A program made the translations under genes and the position numbers. This document shows positions 55,959 through 64,000 of a stretch of DNA of 64,000 nucleotides, piece by piece. The stretch is taken from assembly GCF_002939865.1 (NCBI RefSeq), contig NZ_MDEE01000016.1:1-64000 (forward strand), read 5' to 3'. A model generated the notes under the pieces. The model saw nothing but the letters and a program-made list of their open reading frames with translations. It did no database searches and was not told where the DNA came from. Position 1 is the first letter of the stretch; every line of letters begins with the position of its first letter. The stretch is from Xanthomonas dyei (GTDB lineage: Bacteria > Pseudomonadota > Gammaproteobacteria > Xanthomonadales > Xanthomonadaceae).

Positions 55959-57262
55959 GTGAGTTCCGCCAGGCAACCGATGCCTTCGCGAGCAATCCTG
56001 TCGAAAGCAAGCAGGAAATCCGCAATTACACGATGAACTTCGGCCCGCAGCATCCTGCGGCGCACGGCGTGCTGCGCCTGATCCTGGAAATGGACGGCGA
56101 GACCGTGGTGCGCGCCGACCCGCATATCGGCCTGCTGCACCGTGGCACCGAGAAGCTGGCCGAGTCCAAGCCGTTCAACCAGTCGGTTCCGTACATGGAT
56201 CGCCTGGATTACGTGTCGATGATGTGTAACGAGCACGCTTACGTGCGCGCGATCGAGTCCCTGATGGGCATCGAAGCGCCCGAGCGTGCGCAGTACATCC
56301 GCACCATGTTCGACGAGATCACCCGCATCAAGAACCACCTGATGTGGGTGGGTTCCAATGCGCTCGATCTGGGTGCGATGGCAGTGATGCTGTACGCGTT
56401 CCGCGAGCGCGAAGAATTGATGGACGTGTACGAGGCGGTCAGCGGCGCGCGCATGCACGCGGCCTACTACCGTCCCGGTGGCGTCTACCGCGATCTGCCC
56501 GATCGCATGCCGCAGTACAAGGAATCCCGCTGGCACAAGGGTGGGGCGCTGAAGAAGCGCAACGCTGCGCGCGAAGGCACGATGTTGGATTTCCTCGAGG
56601 ATTTCACCAACACCTTCCCGGCGCGCGTGGACGAGTACGAAACGCTGCTGACCGATAACCGCATCTGGAAGCAGCGTACCGTCGACGTCGGCATCATCAG
56701 CCCGGATCTGGCGCGCGCCTGGGGCATGACCGGCCCGATGCTGCGTGGCTCGGGCATCGAGTGGGATTTGCGCAAGAAACAGCCGTATGCCAAGTACGAC
56801 GCGGTGGATTTCGATATTCCGGTCGGCACCAACGGCGACTGCTACGACCGCTATCTGGTCCGCGTGGCCGAGATGCGCGAATCCAACCGCATCATCAAAC
56901 AATGCGTGAAGTGGCTGAAGGCCAATCCTGGCCCGGTCATGGTCACCAATTTCAAGGTCGCTCCGCCAAGCCGCGAAGGTATGAAGGACGACATGGAAGC
57001 GCTGATCCATCACTTCAAGCTGTTCAGTGAAGGCTATTGCGTGCCGGCCGGCGAGACCTATTGCGCGGTCGAAGCGCCCAAGGGCGAGTTCGGCTGCTAC
57101 CTGATGTCCGATGGCGCCAACAAGCCGTTCCGCCTGCATCTGCGCGCGCCCGGTTTTGCGCATCTGTCGTCGATGGATGCGGTGGTGCGCGGTTATTTGC
57201 TGGCCGACGTCGTGGCGATGATCGGTACTTACGATTTGGTTTTCGGTGAGGTTGACCGATGA
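55955..57262 (+). CDS. nuoD: NADH-quinone oxidoreductase subunit D
   Basis: The 435-residue 49-kDa-type subunit forms the quinone pocket with Nuo[28 protein letters not shown] and [11 protein letters not shown] with the quinone-contacting residues are present, and VVGEVDR-like FGEVDR ends it. Starts at GTG overlapping nuoC stop and overlaps nuoE by four bases. Confidence 0.97.
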   Translation: MSEFRQATDAFASNPVESKQEIRNYTMNFGPQHPAAHGVLRLILEMDGETVVRADPHIGLLHRGTEKLAESKPFNQSVPYMDRLDYVSMMCNEHAYVRAIESLMGIEAPERAQYIRTMFDEITRIKNHLMWVGSNALDLGAMAVMLYAFREREELMDVYEAVSGARMHAAYYRPGGVYRDLPDRMPQYKESRWHKGGALKKRNAAREGTMLDFLEDFTNTFPARVDEYETLLTDNRIWKQRTVDVGIISPDLARAWGMTGPMLRGSGIEWDLRKKQPYAKYDAVDFDIPVGTNGDCYDRYLVRVAEMRESNRIIKQCVKWLKANPGPVMVTNFKVAPPSREGMKDDMEALIHHFKLFSEGYCVPAGETYCAVEAPKGEFGCYLMSDGANKPFRLHLRAPGFAHLSSMDAVVRGYLLADVVAMIGTYDLVFGEVDR

Positions 57263-57786
57263 AGGCGACGGGTAATTTCGAAGCGGCGCGCGACGTCGAT
57301 CCGCAGGTGGTGCTGAGCGACAAGACGCGCGCGCACATCGATCATTGGCTGGCCAAGTTTCCGCCCGATCGCAAGCGTTCGGCGGTGCTGCAGGGCTTGC
57401 ACGCGGCGCAGGAGCAGAACCAGGGCTGGCTGACCGACGAGTTGATCGTTGGCGTGGCCAAGTATCTGGAGCTGCCGCCGGTGTGGGCCTACGAGGTCGC
57501 CAGCTTCTACTCGATGTTCGAGACCGAGAAGGTCGGCCGCCACAACGTGGCGTTCTGCACCAACATCAGCTGCTGGCTCAACGGCGCCGAAGATCTGCTG
57601 GCGCACGCGGAAAAGAAACTGGGTTGCAAGCTGGGGCAATCGACGGCCGATGGCCGCGTCTACCTCAAGCGCGAAGAAGAGTGCCTGGCGGCCTGCTCGG
57701 CAGCGCCGATGATGGTCATCAACGGCCACTACCACGAGCACCTGACGAAAGAGAAGGTCGACGCGCTGCTGGACGGGCTGGAGTAA
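57259..57786 (+). CDS. nuoE: NADH-quinone oxidoreductase subunit E
   Basis: The 175-residue thioredoxin-like subunit has one 2Fe-2S cluster bound by CTNISC and EECLAAC. It is part of the NADH dehydrogenase module with NuoF and NuoG. Three bases separate it from nuoF. Confidence 0.96.
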   Translation: MKATGNFEAARDVDPQVVLSDKTRAHIDHWLAKFPPDRKRSAVLQGLHAAQEQNQGWLTDELIVGVAKYLELPPVWAYEVASFYSMFETEKVGRHNVAFCTNISCWLNGAEDLLAHAEKKLGCKLGQSTADGRVYLKREEECLAACSAAPMMVINGHYHEHLTKEKVDALLDGLE

Positions 57787-57789
57787 GAC

Positions 57790-59124
57790 ATGGCACATCA
57801 TCACGCACCTACAGGTCCGGTCGGTCCGGCGCCGTTGCCGCATCAGGTCGTCTACACGACCCTGCATTACGACACGCCGTGGTCCTACGAGAGCTACCTC
57901 AAGACCGGTGGCTATGCCGCGTTGCGCAAGATCCTCGAAGAGAAGATCGCGCCGGCCGACGTCATCGAGATGGTCAAGGCATCGAACCTGCGCGGCCGCG
58001 GCGGCGCGGGTTTCCCGACCGGTCTGAAGTGGTCGTTCATGCCCAAGGGGAATATGCAGAAGTACATCCTGTGCAACTCGGACGAATCCGAGCCGGGAAC
58101 CTGCAAGGACCGCGACATCCTCCGCTACAATCCGCATTCGGTGGTGGAGGGCATGGCGATCGCCTGCTACGCCACCGGCTCGACCGTGGGCTACAACTAC
58201 CTGCGTGGCGAGTTCCACCACGAACCGTTCGAAAACTTCGAACTGGCACTGGCCGATGCGTATGCGAACGGCTGGCTGGGCAAGAACATTCTCGGCAGCG
58301 GCGTGGATATCGATATCTACGGTGCGCTGGGTGCTGGCGCGTACATCTGCGGCGAAGAGACCGCATTGATGGAATCGCTGGAAGGCAAGAAGGGCCAGCC
58401 GCGTTACAAGCCGCCGTTCCCGGCGAACTTCGGCCTGTACGGCAAGCCGACCACCATCAACAACACCGAGACCTATGCGTCGGTGCCAGCGATCATTCGC
58501 AACGGCCCGGAGTGGTTCCTGGGGTTGAGCAAAACCAAGAACGGCGGCCCGAAGATCTTTTCGGTGTCCGGCTGCGTGCAGAAGGGCGGCAACTTCGAAG
58601 TGCCGCTCGGCACCACCTTCGACGAACTGCTGGAAATGGCCGGTGGCCTGCGTCCGGGCCGCACCCTCAAGGGCGTGGTGCCTGGCGGCGTGTCGATGCC
58701 GGTGCTGAAGGCCGACCAGGTCGCTGGTCTGCAGATGGATTACGACACCTTGCGTGCGCTGGGTACCGGTCTGGGGTCGGGCGCCATCGTGGTGCTGGAC
58801 GACAGCGTGTGTTGCGTGCGGTTTGCCTGCCGCATCTCGCAGTTCTTCCACAAGGAATCCTGCGGCCAGTGCACCCCTTGCCGCGAAGGCACCGGCTGGA
58901 TGCACCGCGTGCTCGAGCGCATCGTCGCCGGCAAGGCCACGATGGAAGACCTGCACCAGCTGCGTACCGTGGCCGGCCAGATCGAAGGACACACCATCTG
59001 CGCGTTCGGTGAAGCGGCGGCATGGCCGATTCAAGGCTTCCTGCGCCAGTTCTGGGACGAGTTCGAGTACTACATCGTCAACGGTCGTTCGATCGTCGAC
59101 ACGCACGTCGGAGTGGCCGCATGA
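57790..59124 (+). CDS. nuoF: NADH-quinone oxidoreductase subunit F
   Basis: The 444-residue subunit oxidises NADH with [16 protein letters not shown] is the NADH/FMN glycine loop, and the N3 4Fe-4S cluster motif is [10 protein letters not shown] plus the distal Cys in [13 protein letters not shown]. The stop overlaps nuoG by four bases. Confidence 0.97.
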   Translation: MAHHHAPTGPVGPAPLPHQVVYTTLHYDTPWSYESYLKTGGYAALRKILEEKIAPADVIEMVKASNLRGRGGAGFPTGLKWSFMPKGNMQKYILCNSDESEPGTCKDRDILRYNPHSVVEGMAIACYATGSTVGYNYLRGEFHHEPFENFELALADAYANGWLGKNILGSGVDIDIYGALGAGAYICGEETALMESLEGKKGQPRYKPPFPANFGLYGKPTTINNTETYASVPAIIRNGPEWFLGLSKTKNGGPKIFSVSGCVQKGGNFEVPLGTTFDELLEMAGGLRPGRTLKGVVPGGVSMPVLKADQVAGLQMDYDTLRALGTGLGSGAIVVLDDSVCCVRFACRISQFFHKESCGQCTPCREGTGWMHRVLERIVAGKATMEDLHQLRTVAGQIEGHTICAFGEAAAWPIQGFLRQFWDEFEYYIVNGRSIVDTHVGVAA

Positions 59125-61355
59125 GCGCCCAACCAGTGAACCCCAACGTGCCGCCGGATCATGTCGCCGTCGAAATCGACGGGCAGAGTCTGGTCGTGCC
59201 TAAGGGCTCGATGATCATCCAGGCCGCCGACAAGGCCGGCATTCCGATCCCGCGCTTCTGCTATCACGAGAAGCTGCCGATCGCCGCCAACTGCCGCATG
59301 TGTCTGGTGGATGTCGAAAAGTCGCCCAAGCCGTCGCCTGCCTGCGCCACGCCGGTAATGGATGGCATGAAGATCGCCACGCGTAGCGAAAAGGCGCTGA
59401 AGTACCAGCGTAGCGTGATGGAATTTTTGCTGATCAATCACCCGCTGGACTGCCCGATCTGCGATCAGGGCGGCGAGTGCGAGTTGCAGGACGTCTCGCT
59501 TGGCTACGGCCGTTCGGTGAGCCGCTTCAACGAGCGCAAGCGTGTGGTGCCGGACGAGGATATCGGTCCGCTGGTCGCCACCGAAATGACTCGCTGCATC
59601 CAGTGCACCCGCTGCGTGCGCTTCACTGCAGACATCGCCGGTACCTACGAGCTGGGTGGCATGTACCGCGGTGAAAACCTGCAGATCGGCACCTACGACG
59701 GCAAGCCGCTGACCACCGAAATTTCCGGCAACGTCATCGACGTCTGCCCGGTGGGCGCGCTGACCAACAAGGTGTTCCAGTTCCGCGCACGTCCGTGGGA
59801 ATTGATGGCGCGCGAATCGCTGGGTTACCACGATGCGATGGGCTCGAACCTGTTCCTGCATGTGCGTCGTGGCGAAGTGCTGCGCACCGTGCCGCGCGAG
59901 AACGAAGCAGTCAACGAATGCTGGCTGTCCGATCGCGACCGTTATTCGCATCAGGGTCTGTACGCCGAAGACCGCGCGGGCAAGCCACTGAAGAAGGTCA
60001 ACGGCGAGTGGACCGAAGTGAGCTGGACCGAAGGTCTGGCCGCTGCGACCCAGATCCTGCGTGACAACGCCGGCGATCAGCTTGGCGTGCTGGTGCATCC
60101 GTCCACTTCGAACGAGGAAGGTGCGCTGCTGGCACGTCTGGCCGAAGGCCTCGGCAGCGGCAATCTGGATCACCGTCTGCTCAATCGGGATTTCTCCGAC
60201 GCTGCGGTTGCCGAAGTCTTTGCAACGCCGCTGGCCGAGATCGAGCAGGCCGACGTGGTGGTGCTGTTCGGCACCAACGTGCGTCACGAGCTGCCGTTGC
60301 TGCATGCACGTCTGCGCAAGGCGCACATCCAGAACCGCACGCAGATCCATTCGGTCAACCCGGTCGATTTCGATTTCGCCTTTACCCAGGCCAGCCGCAC
60401 CGTGGTCGCGCCGTCGCAGCTGGCAAGCGCACTTGACGACGCCGCGCTACGCGACGCGGTCAAGGGCGCAACGCGCGCCGTGATCGTGGTTGGTGCACTG
60501 GCTGAGAATCATCCGCAGGCTGCGGCACTGCGTGCTGCTGCACGCGACTTTGCTGCCGCAACGGGCGCCTCGCTGTGTCGTATCCCGCAGGGCGCGAACG
60601 CCGTGGGTCTGGTGTCGCAAGGTGTGTTGCCCACCGCGCGTGATGTAGCCGGCATGCTGGCGCAGCCGCGTCAGGCGTATGTTTTGTACGGCATCGAGCC
60701 CGGCCTGGATTTTGCCGACGCGGCCGCTGCCCGCAGCGCGCTGGCCGGTGCCAAGGTCGTTGCCTTCAGTCAGTTCGCCTGCGCTTCAACGCGCGATGTG
60801 GCCGATGTGATCCTGCCGATCGGTGCATTGCCGGAAATCGATGCCTCGTTGACCAATCTCGACGGTCGCGTGCAGACAGCGCGTGCCGCAGGCCGCCTGC
60901 CGGTCGAAGCGCGCGAAGGATGGCGTGTGCTGCGTGCGCTGGGTGGCGAGCTGGGTCTGGCCGGTTTCGAGTTCATCGATCTGGTCGGCCTGCGTGCTGG
61001 CATGCAGAATCGCGATGTGCGCCCGGTGGCCTCGGCTCAGCCGCAGGTGGCAAGCGACGGGCTGGAAGTCGCGGCGACCGCTGCGATCTACCGCACCGAT
61101 GCGGTGGTGCGTCGCGCCGCTGCGCTGCAGTCGCATCCGCTCAACATCGCGCCGTGTGTCGCGATGCACCCGGAGCAGGCTGCCCAGTTGCAGATTGGCG
61201 ACGGCCAGATGGTCAAGGTCGGCACCGACGCAGGTAAGGCGACGTTGCCGGTGGTGCTGGACAAGCGCGTTGCACCGGGGACGGTGTGGATTGAATGCGG
61301 CCATGGCGCAACCGCGCCGCTTGGTGCCGGTCGCGTAACGGTGGTGGCTGCATGA
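59121..61355 (+). CDS. nuoG: NADH-quinone oxidoreductase subunit G
   Basis: The 744-residue subunit starts with a ferredoxin domain ([15 protein letters not shown] for 2Fe-2S), a His-bearing [10 protein letters not shown] site and [11 protein letters not shown] molybdopterin-oxidoreductase-like domain without cofactor follows, ending in [11 protein letters not shown]-type residues. ATG 59121 overlaps nuoF; the end overlaps nuoH by four bases. Confidence 0.97.
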   Translation: MSAQPVNPNVPPDHVAVEIDGQSLVVPKGSMIIQAADKAGIPIPRFCYHEKLPIAANCRMCLVDVEKSPKPSPACATPVMDGMKIATRSEKALKYQRSVMEFLLINHPLDCPICDQGGECELQDVSLGYGRSVSRFNERKRVVPDEDIGPLVATEMTRCIQCTRCVRFTADIAGTYELGGMYRGENLQIGTYDGKPLTTEISGNVIDVCPVGALTNKVFQFRARPWELMARESLGYHDAMGSNLFLHVRRGEVLRTVPRENEAVNECWLSDRDRYSHQGLYAEDRAGKPLKKVNGEWTEVSWTEGLAAATQILRDNAGDQLGVLVHPSTSNEEGALLARLAEGLGSGNLDHRLLNRDFSDAAVAEVFATPLAEIEQADVVVLFGTNVRHELPLLHARLRKAHIQNRTQIHSVNPVDFDFAFTQASRTVVAPSQLASALDDAALRDAVKGATRAVIVVGALAENHPQAAALRAAARDFAAATGASLCRIPQGANAVGLVSQGVLPTARDVAGMLAQPRQAYVLYGIEPGLDFADAAAARSALAGAKVVAFSQFACASTRDVADVILPIGALPEIDASLTNLDGRVQTARAAGRLPVEAREGWRVLRALGGELGLAGFEFIDLVGLRAGMQNRDVRPVASAQPQVASDGLEVAATAAIYRTDAVVRRAAALQSHPLNIAPCVAMHPEQAAQLQIGDGQMVKVGTDAGKATLPVVLDKRVAPGTVWIECGHGATAPLGAGRVTVVAA

Positions 61356-62443
61356 ACGAATTGCTGTTGAACGTGGTCGACCCCCTGCACCAGTGGTTTC
61401 TCGGGCTGGGCGATGGCGGCAGCCTGCTGTGGACCGTGCTGAAGATCCTGTTGATTGCCGTGCCGGTGATTATCTCAGTGGCCTTCTACGTGGTTTGGGA
61501 GCGCAAGCTGATCGGCTGGATGCACGTGCGTCACGGGCCCATGTACGTGGGCATGGGTATCTTTCAGGCCTTCGCCGACGTGTTCAAGCTCCTGTTCAAG
61601 GAGATCCTGCAGCCCAGCAGCTCGCACAAGGCGATGTTCATCATCGCGCCGCTGCTGACGCTGGCGCCTGCATTCGCGGCGTGGTCGGTGGTGCCGTTCG
61701 ATGCGCAGCTGGTGCTGTCCAATGCCAATGTCGGTTTGTTGTATCTGCTGGCGATGACCTCGCTGGGCGTGTACGGCATCATCCTGGCCGGCTGGGCATC
61801 CAACTCCAAATACGCGTTTCTGGGCGCGATGCGCTCTGCCGCGCAGGTCGTCAGCTACGAAATTGCGATGGGTTTTGCGTTGGTCGGCGTGATGATCGCT
61901 TCCGGCAGCGTCAACCTGAGCCAGATCGTGTTGGCACAGGGCGGTAATTCGGGCTTCTTCGACTGGTTCCTGATTCCGCTGTTCCCGCTGTTCATCGTGT
62001 ACTGGGTGTCCGGCGTTGCCGAAACCAACCGCGCGCCGTTCGACGTGGTGGAAGGCGAATCGGAAATCGTCGCCGGCCACATGGTGGAATACTCGGGCGG
62101 TGCATTCGCACTGTTCTTCCTGGCCGAATACGCCAACATGATCCTGGTCAGCTTCCTGATCTCGATCTTCTTCCTCGGTGGCTGGTTGAGCCCGATCCAG
62201 GGTTGGGTCACAGCGGATATCTCGCCGTGGGTCAATTGGGTGTGGACCGGCGGTTGGCCGTGGCTGCTGATGAAGGTGTTCTTCTTCGCCAGCGCCTACA
62301 TCTGGTTCCGTGCCAGCTTCCCGCGCTATCGCTACGACCAGATCATGCGTCTGGGTTGGAAGGTGTTTATTCCGCTTACGATCGTATGGATCGCAGTGAC
62401 GGCGTTGATGGTGTTTTACGGCGTGATCCAGAAGGGCGTGTAA
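61352..62443 (+). CDS. nuoH: NADH-quinone oxidoreductase subunit H
   Basis: The 363-residue membrane subunit has eight or more helices and contacts quinone. [18 protein letters not shown] and [31 protein letters not shown], with the acidic quinone-site loop, are diagnostic. Stop is three bases before nuoI. Confidence 0.97.
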   Translation: MNELLLNVVDPLHQWFLGLGDGGSLLWTVLKILLIAVPVIISVAFYVVWERKLIGWMHVRHGPMYVGMGIFQAFADVFKLLFKEILQPSSSHKAMFIIAPLLTLAPAFAAWSVVPFDAQLVLSNANVGLLYLLAMTSLGVYGIILAGWASNSKYAFLGAMRSAAQVVSYEIAMGFALVGVMIASGSVNLSQIVLAQGGNSGFFDWFLIPLFPLFIVYWVSGVAETNRAPFDVVEGESEIVAGHMVEYSGGAFALFFLAEYANMILVSFLISIFFLGGWLSPIQGWVTADISPWVNWVWTGGWPWLLMKVFFFASAYIWFRASFPRYRYDQIMRLGWKVFIPLTIVWIAVTALMVFYGVIQKGV

Positions 62444-62446
62444 CTG

Positions 62447-62935
62447 ATGAACAAGATCACCCATTACTTCAAGAGCTTGCTCCTGCTCGAACTGCTCGCA
62501 GGCCTGTGGCTGACGTTGAAATATACGTTCAAGCCCAAGTACACCGTGCTGTACCCGATGGAGAAGTTTCCGCAGTCGCCGCGTTTCCGTGGCTTGCATG
62601 CGCTGCGTCGCTATCCCAATGGCGAAGAGCGTTGCATCGCCTGCAAGCTGTGCGAGGCGGTGTGCCCGGCGTTGGCGATCACCATCGACTCGGCCAAGCG
62701 CGAGGACGGCTCGCGCCGTACCACGCGTTACGACATCGATCTGTTCAAGTGCATCTTCTGCGGCTTCTGCGAAGAAAGCTGCCCGGTGGACTCGATCGTC
62801 GAGACGCACATCCTCGAGTACCACTTCGAGAAGCGTGGCGAGAATATTGTCAACAAGCCGCAGCTGCTGGCGATCGGAGACCGGCTAGAAGCCGAGATCG
62901 CCGAGCGTCGCGCTGCCGATGCCGCCTTCCGTTGA
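62447..62935 (+). CDS. nuoI: NADH-quinone oxidoreductase subunit I
   Basis: The 162-residue subunit carries clusters N6a and N6b: [12 protein letters not shown] and [12 protein letters not shown] are two full CxxCxxCxxxCP motifs. The C-terminal PSVE-like region ends in AADAAFR. It links the NuoG side to NuoB. Confidence 0.97.
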   Translation: MNKITHYFKSLLLLELLAGLWLTLKYTFKPKYTVLYPMEKFPQSPRFRGLHALRRYPNGEERCIACKLCEAVCPALAITIDSAKREDGSRRTTRYDIDLFKCIFCGFCEESCPVDSIVETHILEYHFEKRGENIVNKPQLLAIGDRLEAEIAERRAADAAFR

Positions 62936-62942
62936 GGTCATG

Positions 62943-63602
62943 ATGGACTGGGTCTCTATTGCTTTTTACGCCTTCTCCGCAATCGCGGTGGTGTCCGCCG
63001 GTGCGGTGATCAGCGTGCGTAACCCGGTGTATGCCGTGTTATGCCTGATCCTCACCTTCTTTTCGATGGCCTGCATCTGGTTGCTGGTCGGTGCCGAGTT
63101 CCTCGGCGTCACACTGGTGCTGGTCTACGTCGGCGCGGTGATGGTGCTGTTCCTGTTCGTGGTGATGATGCTCGACATCGACACCAGCCGGCTACGCGAG
63201 GGCTGGGTCAAATACATGCCGTTGGGCGTGATCGTTGCGGTGGCGATGCTGGCGCAGATGGTTACCTTGATCGGGGTCAAGGCGCGCACTGCCACACCGT
63301 TCCCGGTCGACAATGCCGCCGCGCAGGCAGCCGACAGTTCGAACCTGACCTGGCTGGCCAAGAGTCTGTATACCGAGTTCCTGCTGCCGTTCGAATTTGC
63401 CGCCGTGATTCTGACCGTGGCCGTGGTGGCCGCAGTGATGCTGACCTTGCGCAAGCGCACCGGCATCAAACTTCAGAATGCCAGCGAGCAGTCGCGCGTG
63501 AAGGCGGGCGATCGTCTGCGCATGGTCAAGATGGCAGTCGAAAAGCCAGTACAGGCTGCGCCGCGCGTCGATGCGGCCGACGGACAGGAGGCGAAGTCTT
63601 GA
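62943..63602 (+). CDS. nuoJ: NADH-quinone oxidoreductase subunit J
   Basis: The 219-residue membrane subunit has five helices ([51 protein letters not shown] and two more). A second ATG three bases upstream is possible; GAGG fits 62943 better. The 40-residue polar C-terminal tail is longer than in many NuoJ. Confidence 0.95.
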
Positions 63603-63904
63603 TTACCTTGGGCCACCTGCTTGGACTGGGTGCGGTGCTGTTCTGCATCTCCCTGGCCGGCATCTTCCTCAACCGCAAGAACGTCATCGTGTTGCTGATG
63701 TCGATCGAGTTGATGCTGCTGTCGGTCAACGTCAACTTCATCGCGTTCTCGCGCGAGCTCGGCGACACCGCCGGTCAGTTGTTCGTGTTCTTCATCCTGA
63801 CCGTTGCCGCCGCGGAGGCCGCCATCGGTCTTGCGATCCTGGTGACTCTGTTCCGTACGCGCCGCACGATCAATGTGGCCGAAGTCGACACGTTGAAGGG
63901 CTGA
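63599..63904 (+). CDS. nuoK: NADH-quinone oxidoreductase subunit K
   Basis: The 101-residue three-helix subunit starts at TTG 63599, overlapping the nuoJ stop. [24 protein letters not shown] contains the conserved Glu of helix 2, and [13 protein letters not shown] the conserved Glu of helix 3, both needed for proton pumping. nuoL begins seven bases later. Confidence 0.96.
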
Positions 63905-63911
63905 CCTGTAG

Positions 63912-64000
63912 ATGGAAATCACTCTCTCCAAGAGTCTGTTGATTGCGGTGGTGCTTGCACCGCTGGTCGGCAGCATCATCGCCGGCCTGTTCGGTCGCCA
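63912..64000 (+). CDS. nuoL: NADH-quinone oxidoreductase subunit L, N-terminal fragment
   Basis: ATG 63912 opens a frame with a hydrophobic N-terminus containing LLIAVVLAPLVGSIIAGLFG, in the position and with the character of NuoL. It is cut by the window end, not degenerate. Confidence 0.92.
   Translation, partial: MEITLSKSLLIAVVLAPLVGSIIAGLFGR

Noticed and set aside
57229-59106. 625-codon minus-strand frame across nuoE-nuoF
   Set aside because: Antisense to highly conserved nuo genes.
63912-64000. nuoL as a truncated pseudogene
   Set aside because: The frame is open to the last base of the window; it is cut by the window edge.

Overview
The window is high-GC gammaproteobacterial chromosome. 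Gene content and order fit Xanthomonas: large TonB-dependent receptors, fimV-truA-trpF-trpB-trpA-accD, and tpiA-secG-tRNA-Leu leading into a complete nuo operon. The genus call is inference from protein character and gene order; no database search was possible.

Layout. (1) 1-3.4 kb: the outer end of an IS5-type insertion sequence sits inside an M13 metallopeptidase lipoprotein gene and truncates it. An intact M13 paralogue lies just upstream of the broken gene. (2) 3.7-11.9 kb: an FAD-dependent oxidoreductase, then two unlike TonB-dependent receptors on the minus strand, each with a strong intrinsic terminator. (3) 12.2-18.1 kb: mrp, dcd, two tiny membrane proteins, a HIT protein, a dienelactone hydrolase, rimO and greB. 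(4) 18.2-29.3 kb: rhomboid protease, uncharacterised membrane and secreted proteins, nudK-like Nudix enzyme, HerA-like ATPase, LysM lytic transglycosylase, psd and a SCO copper protein. (5) 29.3-34 kb: prmB, a small membrane protein, aroC, a 2-hydroxyacid dehydrogenase and asd. (6) 34.5-46.9 kb: fimV-like gene, VOC protein, truA, trpF, a LysR regulator divergent from trpB, a secreted protein gene between trpB and trpA, a Cys-rich secreted protein, accD, glmM and an Fe(II)/2-oxoglutarate oxygenase. (7) 47.3-51.6 kb: a tightly coupled four-gene unit of cupredoxin, GGDEF/EAL protein, DUF3034-like outer-membrane protein and a truncated-haemoglobin lipoprotein. It looks like an envelope redox/gas and c-di-GMP module. 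(8) 51.8-64 kb: SDR enzyme, tpiA, secG, tRNA-Leu(GAG) and nuoA to nuoL (nuoL cut by the window edge).

The most unusual structure is intergenic. Five copies of a 141-142 bp element, plus one decayed relative, share terminal inverted repeats ending GAGCGGCTAACAAAAC and are flanked by TNA-type triplets. One copy has a perfect TAA duplication. Three copies sit exactly on the stop codon of the neighbouring gene, so the duplicated TNA target supplies or rebuilds the stop. This looks like a MITE family that lands on stop codons. Other repeats are an inverted REP-like pair, an (ACTGC)7 microsatellite, an 8-bp tandem repeat and a double-hairpin dispersed element.
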